From Oceanotoga teriensis (GTDB lineage: Bacteria; Thermotogota; Thermotogae; Petrotogales; Petrotogaceae), in assembly GCF_003148465.1 (NCBI RefSeq), contig NZ_QGGI01000004.1, forward strand, positions 1-64,000: a stretch of DNA of 64,000 nucleotides, given 5' to 3'. Within the stretch, counting starts at the first letter, position 1, and the number at the start of each line of letters is the position of its first letter. Of the stretch, positions 33,349 through 42,918 are shown in pieces. The translations under genes and the position numbers were made by a program. Below the pieces are notes generated by a model, which saw only the letters and a list, made by a program, of their open reading frames with translations, did not search any database and was not told the DNA's origin.

Positions 33349-34275
33349 TTGAAGAAATTATTTAGCATATTCTTATTGATATTAATAGGGTTAATAGGAT
33401 TTTCACAGTTAGAGGTTAGATCTATTAATATTTCTACAAAGGGTGCAGAAAGAATGCCTTTTATGTTTGAAGATGAACTATATTTTGTTGATCAAAATCA
33501 TGATATAAGAGTGAGCAAATATATAAATGGACAGTTTTCAATGCCAAGAAAAATAAAAGGAGATATAAATACAGAACAAAATGAATTATATCCAAATGTT
33601 TTATTATTAGAAGGAAAAAAAATAATGTATTTTACAAGGTATACTCCTGTAACAGATTATGATGTTTATAAAGCAGAATACAATGAAAATACAGAAGAAT
33701 GGATAAATGTATCTAAAGTTGAAGAGCTTTCAACATCAGAACAAGAATGGGGAATTAGTGTTAGTCCAGATCATAAAAAAGCTTTTGTAACAACTAAAGG
33801 TATTTATAATAATTTATCGAATGTTGGTGGAAGAGATATTTGGATGTTTGAATTTAAAAATGGAAAATGGATAAACCCTATAAATTTAAAAGAAATAAAT
33901 ACATCTTTTGATGAATGGGATGTTTTCTATTATTTAGATAAAAATGAATTATATTTTTCTTCTAAAAGAGATGATTCTTTTGGAGGGTATGATATATATT
34001 CATATTCATTGAATACAAAAAAAATAAATCATTTAGATAGAAATATTAATTCAGATAAAGATGAAAGAAGTTTTTTCAGAAATAAAGATTTAATGATATT
34101 TACAGGAAAATCAAGAGATGATGGACAAGGGGGATATGATTTATTTATTCATAATATAAACCCTGAAGAAATTCATATAGAAAAAACAGAAGAAAAAATT
34201 TCATCAAATATAAATTATGAATATTTTATATTTGCAGGATTAAGTTTATACCTAATACTCAAAAATATTATATAA
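33349..34275 (+). CDS. Exported PD40/WD40-like beta-propeller protein
   Basis: 308 residues. Signal peptide (1-19), then repeated propeller blades with AERMPFMFEDELYF, GKKIMYFTRY, GGRDIWMFE, NELYFSSKRD and GGYDIYSYS, the DIW/DIY-type repeats of TolB/PD40 proteins. A final hydrophobic helix (about 288-305) may anchor it. Paralogous to the protein at 36497. First gene of a long co-oriented locus; a surface or periplasmic binding role is inferred. TTG start behind GGAGGG. Confidence 0.75.
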   Translation: MKKLFSIFLLILIGLIGFSQLEVRSINISTKGAERMPFMFEDELYFVDQNHDIRVSKYINGQFSMPRKIKGDINTEQNELYPNVLLLEGKKIMYFTRYTPVTDYDVYKAEYNENTEEWINVSKVEELSTSEQEWGISVSPDHKKAFVTTKGIYNNLSNVGGRDIWMFEFKNGKWINPINLKEINTSFDEWDVFYYLDKNELYFSSKRDDSFGGYDIYSYSLNTKKINHLDRNINSDKDERSFFRNKDLMIFTGKSRDDGQGGYDLFIHNINPEEIHIEKTEEKISSNINYEYFIFAGLSLYLILKNII

Positions 34276-34295
34276 ATAAAAGGGGGATTTTCTTA

Positions 34296-35411
34296 ATGAA
34301 AAAATTACTTATACCTTTAATAGTTCTCTTGATTTTACTGGTTGGTTGTACAAAGACACCAACAAATGGTCAAGATATGTCGGGATTGAGAATACAAGTT
34401 TCGAATGATTTTATTTCTGATGGAGAGATGGGAGTTCCAGTAAATAGAGAGATTTCATGGAATTCAACAGAAGTTGATAAATATCAAGTTATGCTTAAAG
34501 AAGGAAATGAAACTTTTAAAATAATTGAAGAAACTAAAGCAAAAACATATGCTTTGGAATTAAAAGAAGCTACAAAATATCAATTAAAAATAATAGCTTT
34601 AAAAGATGATAAAAAGGTTGAAACAGATACAGTAGAATTTTTTACAGAAGGTACTTTTACAGCTCTTGAAGAAACAAACATAATGAAATCTATTAATTCT
34701 AAATTTAGTTCTGGTTATGTTAGAATGCCATGGTTTTTAGAAGATAAAATGTTTTTTATTCATACAAGCGGAGGATATAATCTTTATGTAATTCAAAAAA
34801 ATTCTGATGAATCATGGACATCTCCTTTAAAATTACCTTCTGAAATAAATGAAGATGGTAAAAATATTATATCTCCAGCTGTTATTAAAAATGGTGAAAA
34901 TTATAATATTTATTTTTTAAAAAACAATGAAAGCACAAAATATGATGTATATATTGCAGAATATAACTTTGAAAACAATAAAGTTTTAAGTATTGAAAAA
35001 ATAGATTCTTTATCTTCTTCAAATGAGGAATGGGATATTTGGGTTAATGAAAATGAAGATGAAGTTTATTTAACTTCTTATGGACCATTTTCTGGTGTTG
35101 ATTCTGGAAATAGAAGAAGTGTTTGGAAAGGTATTAAAGAAAATAACAATTGGAAAGTTTCCTTAAATGAAGAATTAAATACAGCATATACAAAAACTAT
35201 AAGAAATATATTTAAAATAAATGATAATAAATTCATAATGGATGATTCAGATATTTTTGTGGTTTATAAAACTAATGAAGTATTTAGTGCATATAAAATA
35301 CCTTTAAATATAACAGATAAAAATGAAAGAGAATCATTTTATATGAATGATAAATTATACTTTGTATCATCTGCATCGGGAGCTTATTCCATTTATAGTG
35401 TACAATTTTAA
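34296..35411 (+). CDS. Lipoprotein with FnIII-like and propeller-like regions
   Basis: 371 residues. A lipobox LLVGC with Cys18 marks a lipoprotein. Residues about 40-125 look like a fibronectin III-type domain (EISWNSTEVDKYQVML, TKYQLKIIALKDD). The rest has propeller-like repeats (KMFFIHTSGGYNLYV, EEWDIWVNENEDEVYLTS) related to the flanking propeller genes. Likely attached to the envelope as part of a substrate-capture assembly. Function inferred from context. Confidence 0.7.
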   Translation: MKKLLIPLIVLLILLVGCTKTPTNGQDMSGLRIQVSNDFISDGEMGVPVNREISWNSTEVDKYQVMLKEGNETFKIIEETKAKTYALELKEATKYQLKIIALKDDKKVETDTVEFFTEGTFTALEETNIMKSINSKFSSGYVRMPWFLEDKMFFIHTSGGYNLYVIQKNSDESWTSPLKLPSEINEDGKNIISPAVIKNGENYNIYFLKNNESTKYDVYIAEYNFENNKVLSIEKIDSLSSSNEEWDIWVNENEDEVYLTSYGPFSGVDSGNRRSVWKGIKENNNWKVSLNEELNTAYTKTIRNIFKINDNKFIMDDSDIFVVYKTNEVFSAYKIPLNITDKNERESFYMNDKLYFVSSASGAYSIYSVQF

Positions 35412-35430
35412 ATCAGGAGTTGAAAAATAA

Positions 35431-36414
35431 ATGAAAAAAATAATGCTAATATTGATACTATTGATATCTATAATGAGTTTTTCAAATGTAGACATATCAG
35501 GGACTACAGAGATATTCTATAATTTTAGACCATCTTCAGGTTTGAGTTCAGATGTGGGACTTTGGCTTGATAGAGTTGGTTTAACAGCACAAAGTGATGA
35601 TTATTATGCGAGATTTTATTTAACAAATCAAGATAAAGGTGGATCTATAGGACCAAATCAATTTTATTTTGATCAACTTTATGGAATTTATTCTATAAAA
35701 GATCTCGACATATTTTTTGGTAGAAAAAGATATAGAGATTTTACATTTCAACTTGGAAATTATTCGCTTTCTGAAGAAATGAAACATGGTGGAGATACTT
35801 TTGTAAGTATTCAAAAAGATCTTGGAATGGGATTAAATACAAAATATGGAACATTTTATACAGTTACAAATCCTTCATCACCTTTGATAGCATCATTTTT
35901 ATTTAATGCAGAATATAAAGATATAAAATCAAGTCTTTATTTAGAAAATATCAAAAAAAATGATGAAGATAAAATACAAGGAAAAATTTCAACAAGAAAT
36001 AGAGTAAAATTTGGAGATATACAGATTTCGAATGCTTTTGGATACAATCTATACAATAAAACGACAAAAGAGGGAACTATAACTTCTGTATTATTTTCAG
36101 GAAGAATAAATTTTATGGATTTTGGATTTATATTAGAAACAGATATTACAGATATGAAAAATCCGGTGTATCTCGGAGAAATAGAATATAAAAATGATAA
36201 TAGTCTAAAAGCTGTTGCAAATATTATATATAAAAGTGGAGATACTAATAAAGATGGATTTTTAGATGAGCTTGATAAACATTGGAAAACTGCTTATTGG
36301 GTTGAATATGATATAACTAATAATATCAATTTACAAGCTAAACTCACCTTTGAAAATAAAAATGCTGAAGACAAAGAACCTATGATCCAAGTTAAATTTA
36401 AGTGGTCATTTTAA
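35431..36414 (+). CDS. Outer-membrane beta-barrel-type protein
   Basis: 327 residues. Signal peptide (1-18), then a series of alternating amphipathic strands, ending in KFKWSF with a C-terminal Phe, the usual barrel-assembly signal. The segment TEIFYNFRPSSG and repeated strand-turn patterns fit a porin-like barrel. An EF-hand-like SGDTNKDGFLDELDK lies near 270. It may let the substrate cross the outer sheath. No specific family recognised. Confidence 0.65.
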   Translation: MKKIMLILILLISIMSFSNVDISGTTEIFYNFRPSSGLSSDVGLWLDRVGLTAQSDDYYARFYLTNQDKGGSIGPNQFYFDQLYGIYSIKDLDIFFGRKRYRDFTFQLGNYSLSEEMKHGGDTFVSIQKDLGMGLNTKYGTFYTVTNPSSPLIASFLFNAEYKDIKSSLYLENIKKNDEDKIQGKISTRNRVKFGDIQISNAFGYNLYNKTTKEGTITSVLFSGRINFMDFGFILETDITDMKNPVYLGEIEYKNDNSLKAVANIIYKSGDTNKDGFLDELDKHWKTAYWVEYDITNNINLQAKLTFENKNAEDKEPMIQVKFKWSF

Positions 36415-36442
36415 TTGTAGGCCCGTTTAAACGGGCTTTACA
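36415..36442 (+). terminator. Intra-locus hairpin (terminator or attenuator)
   Basis: GCCCGTTTAAACGGGC core with TTGTA/TACAA flanks directly after the barrel gene. The T tract is short. It may set lower expression of downstream genes or separate two transcription units. Confidence 0.6.
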
Positions 36443-36496
36443 ATTAAACAAATATTTTCATAAAGAAACAAAATATAAAATAATAGGAGAGATTTT

Positions 36497-37321
36497 ATGA
36501 AGAAAAATTTAATTTTTTTAATGCTTTTATTATCAACAATCACAATTTTTTCAAAAGTAAATGTTAAACCTTTAAACATATGTACTACAAAACTTGAGAG
36601 AATGCCCCAAAGAATTGGAAATACTTTATATTTTGTTGCAAATAATTATGATATATACGAAAGTCAATTTGAAAATGGAAAATGGAATAATCCTAAAAAA
36701 GTGAATGGTGAAGTTAATACATCAGCTAATGAAATAAATCCACATGTAATAATTAATAATGGTAAAAAAATAATGTATTTCGCAAGATATACAGATTCTG
36801 ATACAAATTATGACTTTTATAGAGCTGAATTTGATGAAAATAAAAATATTTGGAAAAATGTTCAAACAGTAAATGAACTTAATACTAAAGCTCAAGAATG
36901 GGATATTTGGGTAAATCAAGATGAAACTTTAGCTTATTTTACATCTGCCGGAGAATATGAAGGTTCAAAATCAAAAGGTGGAAGAGATATATGGAAATCT
37001 GAAAAGAAAAATGGGAAATGGTGTACACCAGTTAATGTATCAAAATTAAATGATGAAGGAAATCAATGGTCGGTATTTGTTGATGAATCTGAAAATATTT
37101 ATTTTGATTCTGCAAGAAGTGATGCATTAGGTGGTTATGATATATATGTTTATTTGAAACAAAAAGATGAAATAAAACATTTATCAAGAGATATAAATTC
37201 ATTTTATGATGATAGAGCTATGTCTGTATATGAAAATAAAATTTATTTCACAACAAAAGATAGATCTAATGGTCCTGGATTTTATGATATTTATGAAGGA
37301 GATTTGTCAGGAGGTTTTTAA
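36497..37321 (+). CDS. Exported PD40-like beta-propeller protein, paralogue
   Basis: 274 residues with a signal peptide (1-19). Blade motifs closely parallel those at 33349: LERMPQRIGNTLYFV, GKKIMYFARY, AQEWDIWVNQDE, GGRDIWKSEKKNGKW and GGYDIYVYL. It lacks the C-terminal helix of its paralogue and so is probably soluble in the periplasm. It ends 1 nt before the ROK regulator's start, whose ribosome-binding site lies inside its last codons. Confidence 0.72.
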   Translation: MKKNLIFLMLLLSTITIFSKVNVKPLNICTTKLERMPQRIGNTLYFVANNYDIYESQFENGKWNNPKKVNGEVNTSANEINPHVIINNGKKIMYFARYTDSDTNYDFYRAEFDENKNIWKNVQTVNELNTKAQEWDIWVNQDETLAYFTSAGEYEGSKSKGGRDIWKSEKKNGKWCTPVNVSKLNDEGNQWSVFVDESENIYFDSARSDALGGYDIYVYLKQKDEIKHLSRDINSFYDDRAMSVYENKIYFTTKDRSNGPGFYDIYEGDLSGGF

Positions 37322-38455
37322 TTGATAGAGTTAAGTGAAAAAGAAAAATTAGTTTTACATACAATTTGGAATAAAAAATTTGGAATTTCTCAAACAGATA
37401 TAAAAGATAGTTTGAAAATAAGTAAAGCTACTATATCAAGAGCTGTTAACAAACTTCTTGATTATAAGTTTGTAAAAGAAGGCGAATTAATTCCAACTAA
37501 TTCTAAAGGAAGACCTCAAAAGCTCCTTTTAGTTAATGACAAAAAAATACTTGTATCTGGAATAATGATTAGATCTAATCATTATAATCTTGTTGTTGGA
37601 AATTTGAATGGAGAGATCAAATATTCAGAAAAAATAGATATAAAAAGTATAGACATAATAAAATCAATAAATAATATTCCAAACCATTTAAAAGAAAAAC
37701 TTGGAGAAAAATTTGAAAATATAATGGCTTTTAGTATAGTAACTCCTGGATATGTAAATAAAAAAGATTATACGATAAGAAAAAGTTTTTTTGCAAAAAA
37801 ACAAGAAATTTCTTTTAAAAATTTTATAAATGATTGGCCTATATTATTTCAAATCGAAAATGATGTAAATGCTTCTTTAATAACGAAAATATTATTCGAT
37901 TCAGCTACTTTCAAAAGCACTTTTTATATAGATAAAGGATTTGGTGCTTCTTTTATAATAAACAATAAGTTAATAAGAGGAGAAAAAGGCGGAGAAGGAG
38001 AATTTGGCCATTTTCAGGTAGATCCAAAAGGACCAAAATGTTGGTGTGGAAAGAATGGATGTATTTCAGCTTTTTTTAGTGAGGGATATTTAAAAGAATA
38101 TTATAAAAATATATTACCAAAAACTTATTTGAATCTTGAAAAAAATGTTTTTTTAGATACTCTAAGTGATTTATATAATGAAAGATTTACTGAAATATAT
38201 GTGACAATGTATGAAGAACTTCTTGAAAAATTAGCAAATGCTATAACAAATGTGACTGATTTATTATGCATAGATAATATTATTTTAAATACTATAAATC
38301 CATTTTTTAGAGGTAACTCATATAAATTTTTAAAAGACAAAATAAATGAATATTCATCTAGAAATAATAAAATATTACCTATGATTTTTACAGAAAATGA
38401 AATAAAACAAATACCATTGGCAGTATCTTTAACAAGCCTTATAGGCGAAATATAG
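37322..38455 (+). CDS. ROK-family transcriptional regulator (NagC/XylR type)
   Basis: 377 residues. N-terminal winged helix (SQTDIKDSLKISKATISRAV, 18-37) followed by a ROK sugar-kinase-like domain with GGEGEFGHF and the zinc motif CWCGKNGC. The kinase catalytic region (FQIENDVNASL) retains Asn-Asp. These regulators release DNA on binding a sugar or sugar phosphate, so this is the likely local repressor. TTG start, AGGAGG 7 nt upstream. Confidence 0.9.
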   Translation: MIELSEKEKLVLHTIWNKKFGISQTDIKDSLKISKATISRAVNKLLDYKFVKEGELIPTNSKGRPQKLLLVNDKKILVSGIMIRSNHYNLVVGNLNGEIKYSEKIDIKSIDIIKSINNIPNHLKEKLGEKFENIMAFSIVTPGYVNKKDYTIRKSFFAKKQEISFKNFINDWPILFQIENDVNASLITKILFDSATFKSTFYIDKGFGASFIINNKLIRGEKGGEGEFGHFQVDPKGPKCWCGKNGCISAFFSEGYLKEYYKNILPKTYLNLEKNVFLDTLSDLYNERFTEIYVTMYEELLEKLANAITNVTDLLCIDNIILNTINPFFRGNSYKFLKDKINEYSSRNNKILPMIFTENEIKQIPLAVSLTSLIGEI

Positions 38456-38471
38456 ACAAGGGGGTAGTAGC

Positions 38472-39710
38472 ATGAAAAAAATATTGACAGTATTTTTAGC
38501 TATAACTTTAATGAGTATAGCCTTTTCAAAAACTACATTAGTTCATTGGATGCATCATTCACCTAAGAGAGCAGAAATAATATATGAAATGTCTGAAGAA
38601 TTTATGAAAGAAAATCCAGATGTAGAAATAGTTATACAATCTATTCCATATTCGGAATATAAAACAAAATTACTCGCAGCTATTGCAGCTGGTAGTGGAC
38701 CTGATGTGGCACAAATACCAGCAGAAGCAATAGAGGAATTTTATAATTATCAAATAATTCAACCATTTCCAGAAGATATAGTTTCATCTAAAGAAATGTT
38801 AGAAAAAAATATAGAGCCAGCTGTAAAAAATTTGATAATTGATGATGAAGTATATGGCTTACCTACAGATATTCAAACAATAGTTTTATTTTATAATCCA
38901 TATCTTTTTGAAAAAGCAGGATTAGATCCTGATAAAGCTCCAGAAGATTGGAATGAATTGATAGATTTTGCAAAAAAAACAACAGTTTGGGAAAATGATA
39001 AGATGATAGAAAGTGGATGGGGAATTGCAGGTTATCATCCGGTTTTAGAAAGTTTTATGCGTTCAGCAGGAGCAACATTTTGGGCAGATGGAGATAAAAA
39101 ACAAATAAAACTTGAACAAGCTCAGATAGATACATACGAATTTTTTAGAAAAGCGATAGAAGAAGACAAAGTATATACACCAAAATTTGGTTCAAGATGG
39201 ACAGGATTTAGACAAATAAAAGAAGCTATGGTTTTTGGACATGGTGCTATGGTAGGTTCTTTTAAAGTTGGAGGACATCCAGATCTCATTTTTAAAACAG
39301 CTCCAATACCTAAAAATCCAACAACAGGAAAAAGAATAACTTCATTAACAAGTTGGTCATTAGTTATAATGGATGATTGTCAAGAATCAGAAGCAGCGGC
39401 AAAATGGTTGAAATTTATAACTTCAGAAGATTCTCAAAAATTATGGCTTGAACAAACAGGAGAATTACCTTCATTAAAATCAGTTATAAATGATCCTAAA
39501 TATAAAAATGATGAATTATTTGGACCTATACTCGATTCTTTGAGTTATGCAGAACCAACATTCTCAAAAGGTTGGGCAAACCCTGCTGGCATGATGAGAG
39601 AAGTAGGCTATAATGAAATATTAAATAAGGGAGTACCTGTTAAAGAAGCAGCAGAAAAAGTTGTAGAACAAATAAATATTTATTTAGATGAAACATTCTC
39701 ACAATTTTAA
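38472..39710 (+). CDS. Sugar ABC transporter, extracellular solute-binding protein
   Basis: A 412-residue family 1 solute-binding protein with a Sec signal peptide (1-19) and no lipobox. Typical motifs: LLAAIAAGSGPDVAQIP, VYGLPTDIQTIVLFYNP and the late PSLKSV. Close in type to maltose/UgpB-like binders; the ligand is not deducible. It begins the transporter unit; a hairpin after its stop could raise its expression over the permeases. Confidence 0.92.
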   Translation: MKKILTVFLAITLMSIAFSKTTLVHWMHHSPKRAEIIYEMSEEFMKENPDVEIVIQSIPYSEYKTKLLAAIAAGSGPDVAQIPAEAIEEFYNYQIIQPFPEDIVSSKEMLEKNIEPAVKNLIIDDEVYGLPTDIQTIVLFYNPYLFEKAGLDPDKAPEDWNELIDFAKKTTVWENDKMIESGWGIAGYHPVLESFMRSAGATFWADGDKKQIKLEQAQIDTYEFFRKAIEEDKVYTPKFGSRWTGFRQIKEAMVFGHGAMVGSFKVGGHPDLIFKTAPIPKNPTTGKRITSLTSWSLVIMDDCQESEAAAKWLKFITSEDSQKLWLEQTGELPSLKSVINDPKYKNDELFGPILDSLSYAEPTFSKGWANPAGMMREVGYNEILNKGVPVKEAAEKVVEQINIYLDETFSQF

Positions 39711-39712
39711 AT

Positions 39713-39734
39713 AATGGCCCCATAAGGGGCTATT
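39713..39734 (+). promoter_or_regulatory. Hairpin between binding-protein and permease genes
   Basis: AATGGCCCC / GGGGCTATT, one G-U pair, with only a weak T tract. Such hairpins often protect the binding-protein mRNA and reduce read-through into permeases. Confidence 0.55.
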
Positions 39735-39749
39735 ATATGGAGGTATACA

Positions 39750-40991
39750 ATGAAATTATTCAATAAAAATCTTAATATATTATATATCCCAGGTATTCTT
39801 ATAACTTTTATAGGTATGTTTTTACCAATTATTGCAGATAAAAAAATAATGTTTCTAAAAGATTTTAATTTCTTGGGACTTTCTTTTATCTATGTGTTTT
39901 TAGCTTTAATAATAGCAAATATCATTATTAATTTTACAAAAAAAAGAAAATTAATAATGATAGTATCTTTTTTACAATTGTTTTTTGTAATGTATTTACC
40001 ATTTCTTGTAAAACAATGGAAATATGCATATAGAGCGAAATTTGTTTTGAACTTTTTTGAAAAAGCAAATTTTGGTTGGTATTTTTTATTGATTGGAAGT
40101 ATATTTTTAATAATATATTCTTTTAAATTATTTTCTAAAAAACAAACAATACCATATATGTTCATAACACCTATGGTATTTGGAGTAAGTTTCTTAACAT
40201 TTTTCCCAGCAATATTTGCTGTGATAATAAGTTTTAGAAAATGGAATATATTAATTCCAAATAAACCTTTTATAGGATTAGATAACTTTGTAAAAGCTTT
40301 TACAGATGAATATTTTTTAAATTCCTTATGGATAAGTTTTAAGTATGCATTGGCAGTTATACCAACAAAAATAATAATATCATTTTTATTTGCATATCTT
40401 ATATATTCTTTACCTAAATTCAAAGGTTTTTTTAGAGTAGTGTATTTTTTACCTACAGTTACATCCGTAGTTGCAGTAAGTGTTATATGGAATTGGATAT
40501 ATCATCCATACTATGGACTTGCAAATTATATTATAGGATTATTTGGAATGAAACCTGTAGATTGGCTTGGAGATCCATCAATAGCTATATGGGCTGTTGC
40601 AGCTGTTTCTATTTGGAGAGGACTTGGTTATGATATTATAATATTCCTTTCTGGATTAAATGATATACCAGAAGCTATTCTTGAAGCATCAGAAATAGAT
40701 GGAGCAACGAGATGGCAAAAATTTTGGAAAATAATAATTCCTCAAGTAAAACCATCTTTAATATTAATATTTATAACATCTACTATAGGTGCTATACAAG
40801 TATTCTCTGAAATATATATGATGACTGGTGGTAATGCTGATACAAAAACAGCAGTTTATTATATATGGGAATATGGTTTTAGCAGACTTCAAATGGGATA
40901 TGCAAGTGCAATGTCATTGATACTTTTTGCTATTATATTAACTATAACACTCATTCAAATGAGAGTCACCAAGCTTCTCAAGGAGGATTGA
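39750..40991 (+). CDS. Sugar ABC transporter permease, MalF-like with extra N-terminal helices
   Basis: 413 residues, about 100-130 longer than minimal MalF/UgpA permeases. Four extra hydrophobic helices (about 10-130) precede the core permease, which starts near TIPYMFITPMVFG. The ATPase-docking EAA loop is EASEIDGATRWQKFWKIIIP. Overlaps the next gene by 4 nt. Confidence 0.92.
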   Translation: MKLFNKNLNILYIPGILITFIGMFLPIIADKKIMFLKDFNFLGLSFIYVFLALIIANIIINFTKKRKLIMIVSFLQLFFVMYLPFLVKQWKYAYRAKFVLNFFEKANFGWYFLLIGSIFLIIYSFKLFSKKQTIPYMFITPMVFGVSFLTFFPAIFAVIISFRKWNILIPNKPFIGLDNFVKAFTDEYFLNSLWISFKYALAVIPTKIIISFLFAYLIYSLPKFKGFFRVVYFLPTVTSVVAVSVIWNWIYHPYYGLANYIIGLFGMKPVDWLGDPSIAIWAVAAVSIWRGLGYDIIIFLSGLNDIPEAILEASEIDGATRWQKFWKIIIPQVKPSLILIFITSTIGAIQVFSEIYMMTGGNADTKTAVYYIWEYGFSRLQMGYASAMSLILFAIILTITLIQMRVTKLLKED

Positions 40992-41830
40992 TTATGAGAT
41001 CCAAGAAAAAAAGTGAAAGATTATTTTATATCATATGTTATGTAGTTTTATCATTATTTGCTGTTGTTATGATAATGCCATTTATATGGATGATACTCTC
41101 AACATTTAAACCACAGAATGAATTAATGACATTTCCACCCAAATTTTTTCCAAAACATTTTACCTTAGACAATTATAAAGAGGTATTAACAACAGTACCC
41201 TTTTTTAAATATTATTTAAATTCACTTTTAGTAACAACTGTATCAGTTATTTTAGTATTATTTACTTCATCAACAGCTGGATTTGCATTTGCAAAATATC
41301 AGTTTAAAGGAAAAAATCAAATATTTAAATTATTGGTTAGTGCTATGATGATACCTTTTCCTGTAACTATAATTCCATTATATATAATGATATATACATT
41401 AGGATTGGTAGATTCATATATAGCCTTAATAATAACTGGTATAGTTAGTATATTTGGAACATTTTTAATGAGACAATTCATATTAGGAATTCCGAATGAT
41501 TTATTAGATGCAGCTCGTATAGATGGATGTAATGAATGGATGGTATATAGAAAAATAATACTTCCAAATATAAAACCTGTATTATCTGCATTAGCTATAT
41601 TTTCATTCATGGGTGTTTGGAATGCTTTTCTATGGCCATTATTAGTTGTTAATGGAGATAAACATAGAACAGTTCAACTTGGGGTACAATATTTTACCCA
41701 ACAATATGGAGATCTCGTACATCTTCAAATAACTGCAGCTGCAATGGCTGTATTACCAATAATAATATTATATTTATTTTTACAAAAACAATTTATAAAA
41801 GGAATAACAATGACGGGTTTGAAAGGATAG
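40988..41830 (+). CDS. Sugar ABC transporter permease, MalG-like
   Basis: 280 residues, six membrane helices. EAA loop DAARIDGCNEWMVYRKIILP. Forms the transmembrane pore with the preceding permease. No ATPase gene lies in this locus, so a shared MsmX/UgpC-type ATPase encoded elsewhere is expected. Confidence 0.93.
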   Translation: MIMRSKKKSERLFYIICYVVLSLFAVVMIMPFIWMILSTFKPQNELMTFPPKFFPKHFTLDNYKEVLTTVPFFKYYLNSLLVTTVSVILVLFTSSTAGFAFAKYQFKGKNQIFKLLVSAMMIPFPVTIIPLYIMIYTLGLVDSYIALIITGIVSIFGTFLMRQFILGIPNDLLDAARIDGCNEWMVYRKIILPNIKPVLSALAIFSFMGVWNAFLWPLLVVNGDKHRTVQLGVQYFTQQYGDLVHLQITAAAMAVLPIIILYLFLQKQFIKGITMTGLKG

Positions 41831-41838
41831 TGTTTTAA

Positions 41839-42918
41839 ATGAAAAAATTTTTATCTTTAATAATAATATTAAGCTTAATGATAGTATCTTATGCAAAACC
41901 TAAAAATGTTATTGTAATAATGGGAGATGGCATGGGATATAATCATGTGTTATTATCTGAACTTTTATGTCAAGCAAATAATCTGGAGATAGCAACAAAA
42001 AACTTTCAAGTTGCTTCTCTCGTAAGAAATGATACTCTTGATAATGTGGTAACAGATTCTGGTGCGGCTGCAACAGCTTTTTTTTGTGGAGAAAAAACAA
42101 AATTACAGTATGTTGGAATGGATAAAGAACAAAAATCTTTAGATTCTCTTGGAAGAATATTAAAAAGAGAAGGTTATAAGGTTGGTTTAATTACAAATAC
42201 AAGATATTATGATGCAACGCCAGCGGGTATTTATGCACATGCACATAGAAGAGATACAGAAAAAATTACTAAAGATCTTGTTTCTTCTAATTTTATGGAT
42301 TTTTTTGTAGCAGGAGGATTTGAAAAATTAGGAGTAAATCCTTTTACTATGAAACCAAAAAAAGATTCTGAATTAAAAAAAATAAATGAAAATGGTTATA
42401 AAGTATATGGTAATAATTATGAATTATTGTTTGATTCAAATCAAGAAAGGTTTATGGCTTTTGTAGCCCCTGGAGATAAAAATTTTGAAAATGAATTAAT
42501 AACAGGAGAATTACCTTTTATAGATGTTGTCGAGAAAACAGTAGAAAAAATAAAAGACGATCAACCTCTTTTTATGTTTGTTGAAGCTGGGAGAATAGAT
42601 GATGCTTCTCATATAAATAATACAGAAGCTGTTAAAAGTGAATTATTAATGTTCCAAAAAATTGTAAATTATTTAACAAAAGAATTTAATCCTGAAGAAA
42701 CATTGTTTATAATATTTGCCGATCATGAAACAGGAGGATTGTCTATTTTTAGTTCTACTGTTGATGGAAGTGATATAACAATAAAATGGAATCATACAGA
42801 TCATACAGGCACATATGTTCCATTTTTAACCTATGGAAATTCTAAAGATATATTCCCAAAACAAATGCATCTTGAAAATGTCAAGGATGTACTTCTCAAA
42901 ACATTAGAGGTGGAATAA
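41839..42918 (+). CDS. Exported alkaline phosphatase
   Basis: 359 residues with a signal peptide (1-19). Alkaline phosphatase signature complete: Asp30 in MGDGMG, nucleophile Ser74 in TDSGAAATA, FVEAGRIDDASH, FADHETGG and HTDHTGTYVPF. It removes phosphate from monoesters in the periplasm. Its place after a sugar importer suggests release of sugar or alcohol from phosphorylated substrates. The stop overlaps the next ATG by 1 nt. Confidence 0.9.
   Translation: MKKFLSLIIILSLMIVSYAKPKNVIVIMGDGMGYNHVLLSELLCQANNLEIATKNFQVASLVRNDTLDNVVTDSGAAATAFFCGEKTKLQYVGMDKEQKSLDSLGRILKREGYKVGLITNTRYYDATPAGIYAHAHRRDTEKITKDLVSSNFMDFFVAGGFEKLGVNPFTMKPKKDSELKKINENGYKVYGNNYELLFDSNQERFMAFVAPGDKNFENELITGELPFIDVVEKTVEKIKDDQPLFMFVEAGRIDDASHINNTEAVKSELLMFQKIVNYLTKEFNPEETLFIIFADHETGGLSIFSSTVDGSDITIKWNHTDHTGTYVPFLTYGNSKDIFPKQMHLENVKDVLLKTLEVE

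Noticed and set aside
39890-40423. 177-codon ORF opposite the MalF-like permease
   Set aside because: Antisense shadow of a clear permease gene; composition typical of the reverse strand of membrane protein codons.
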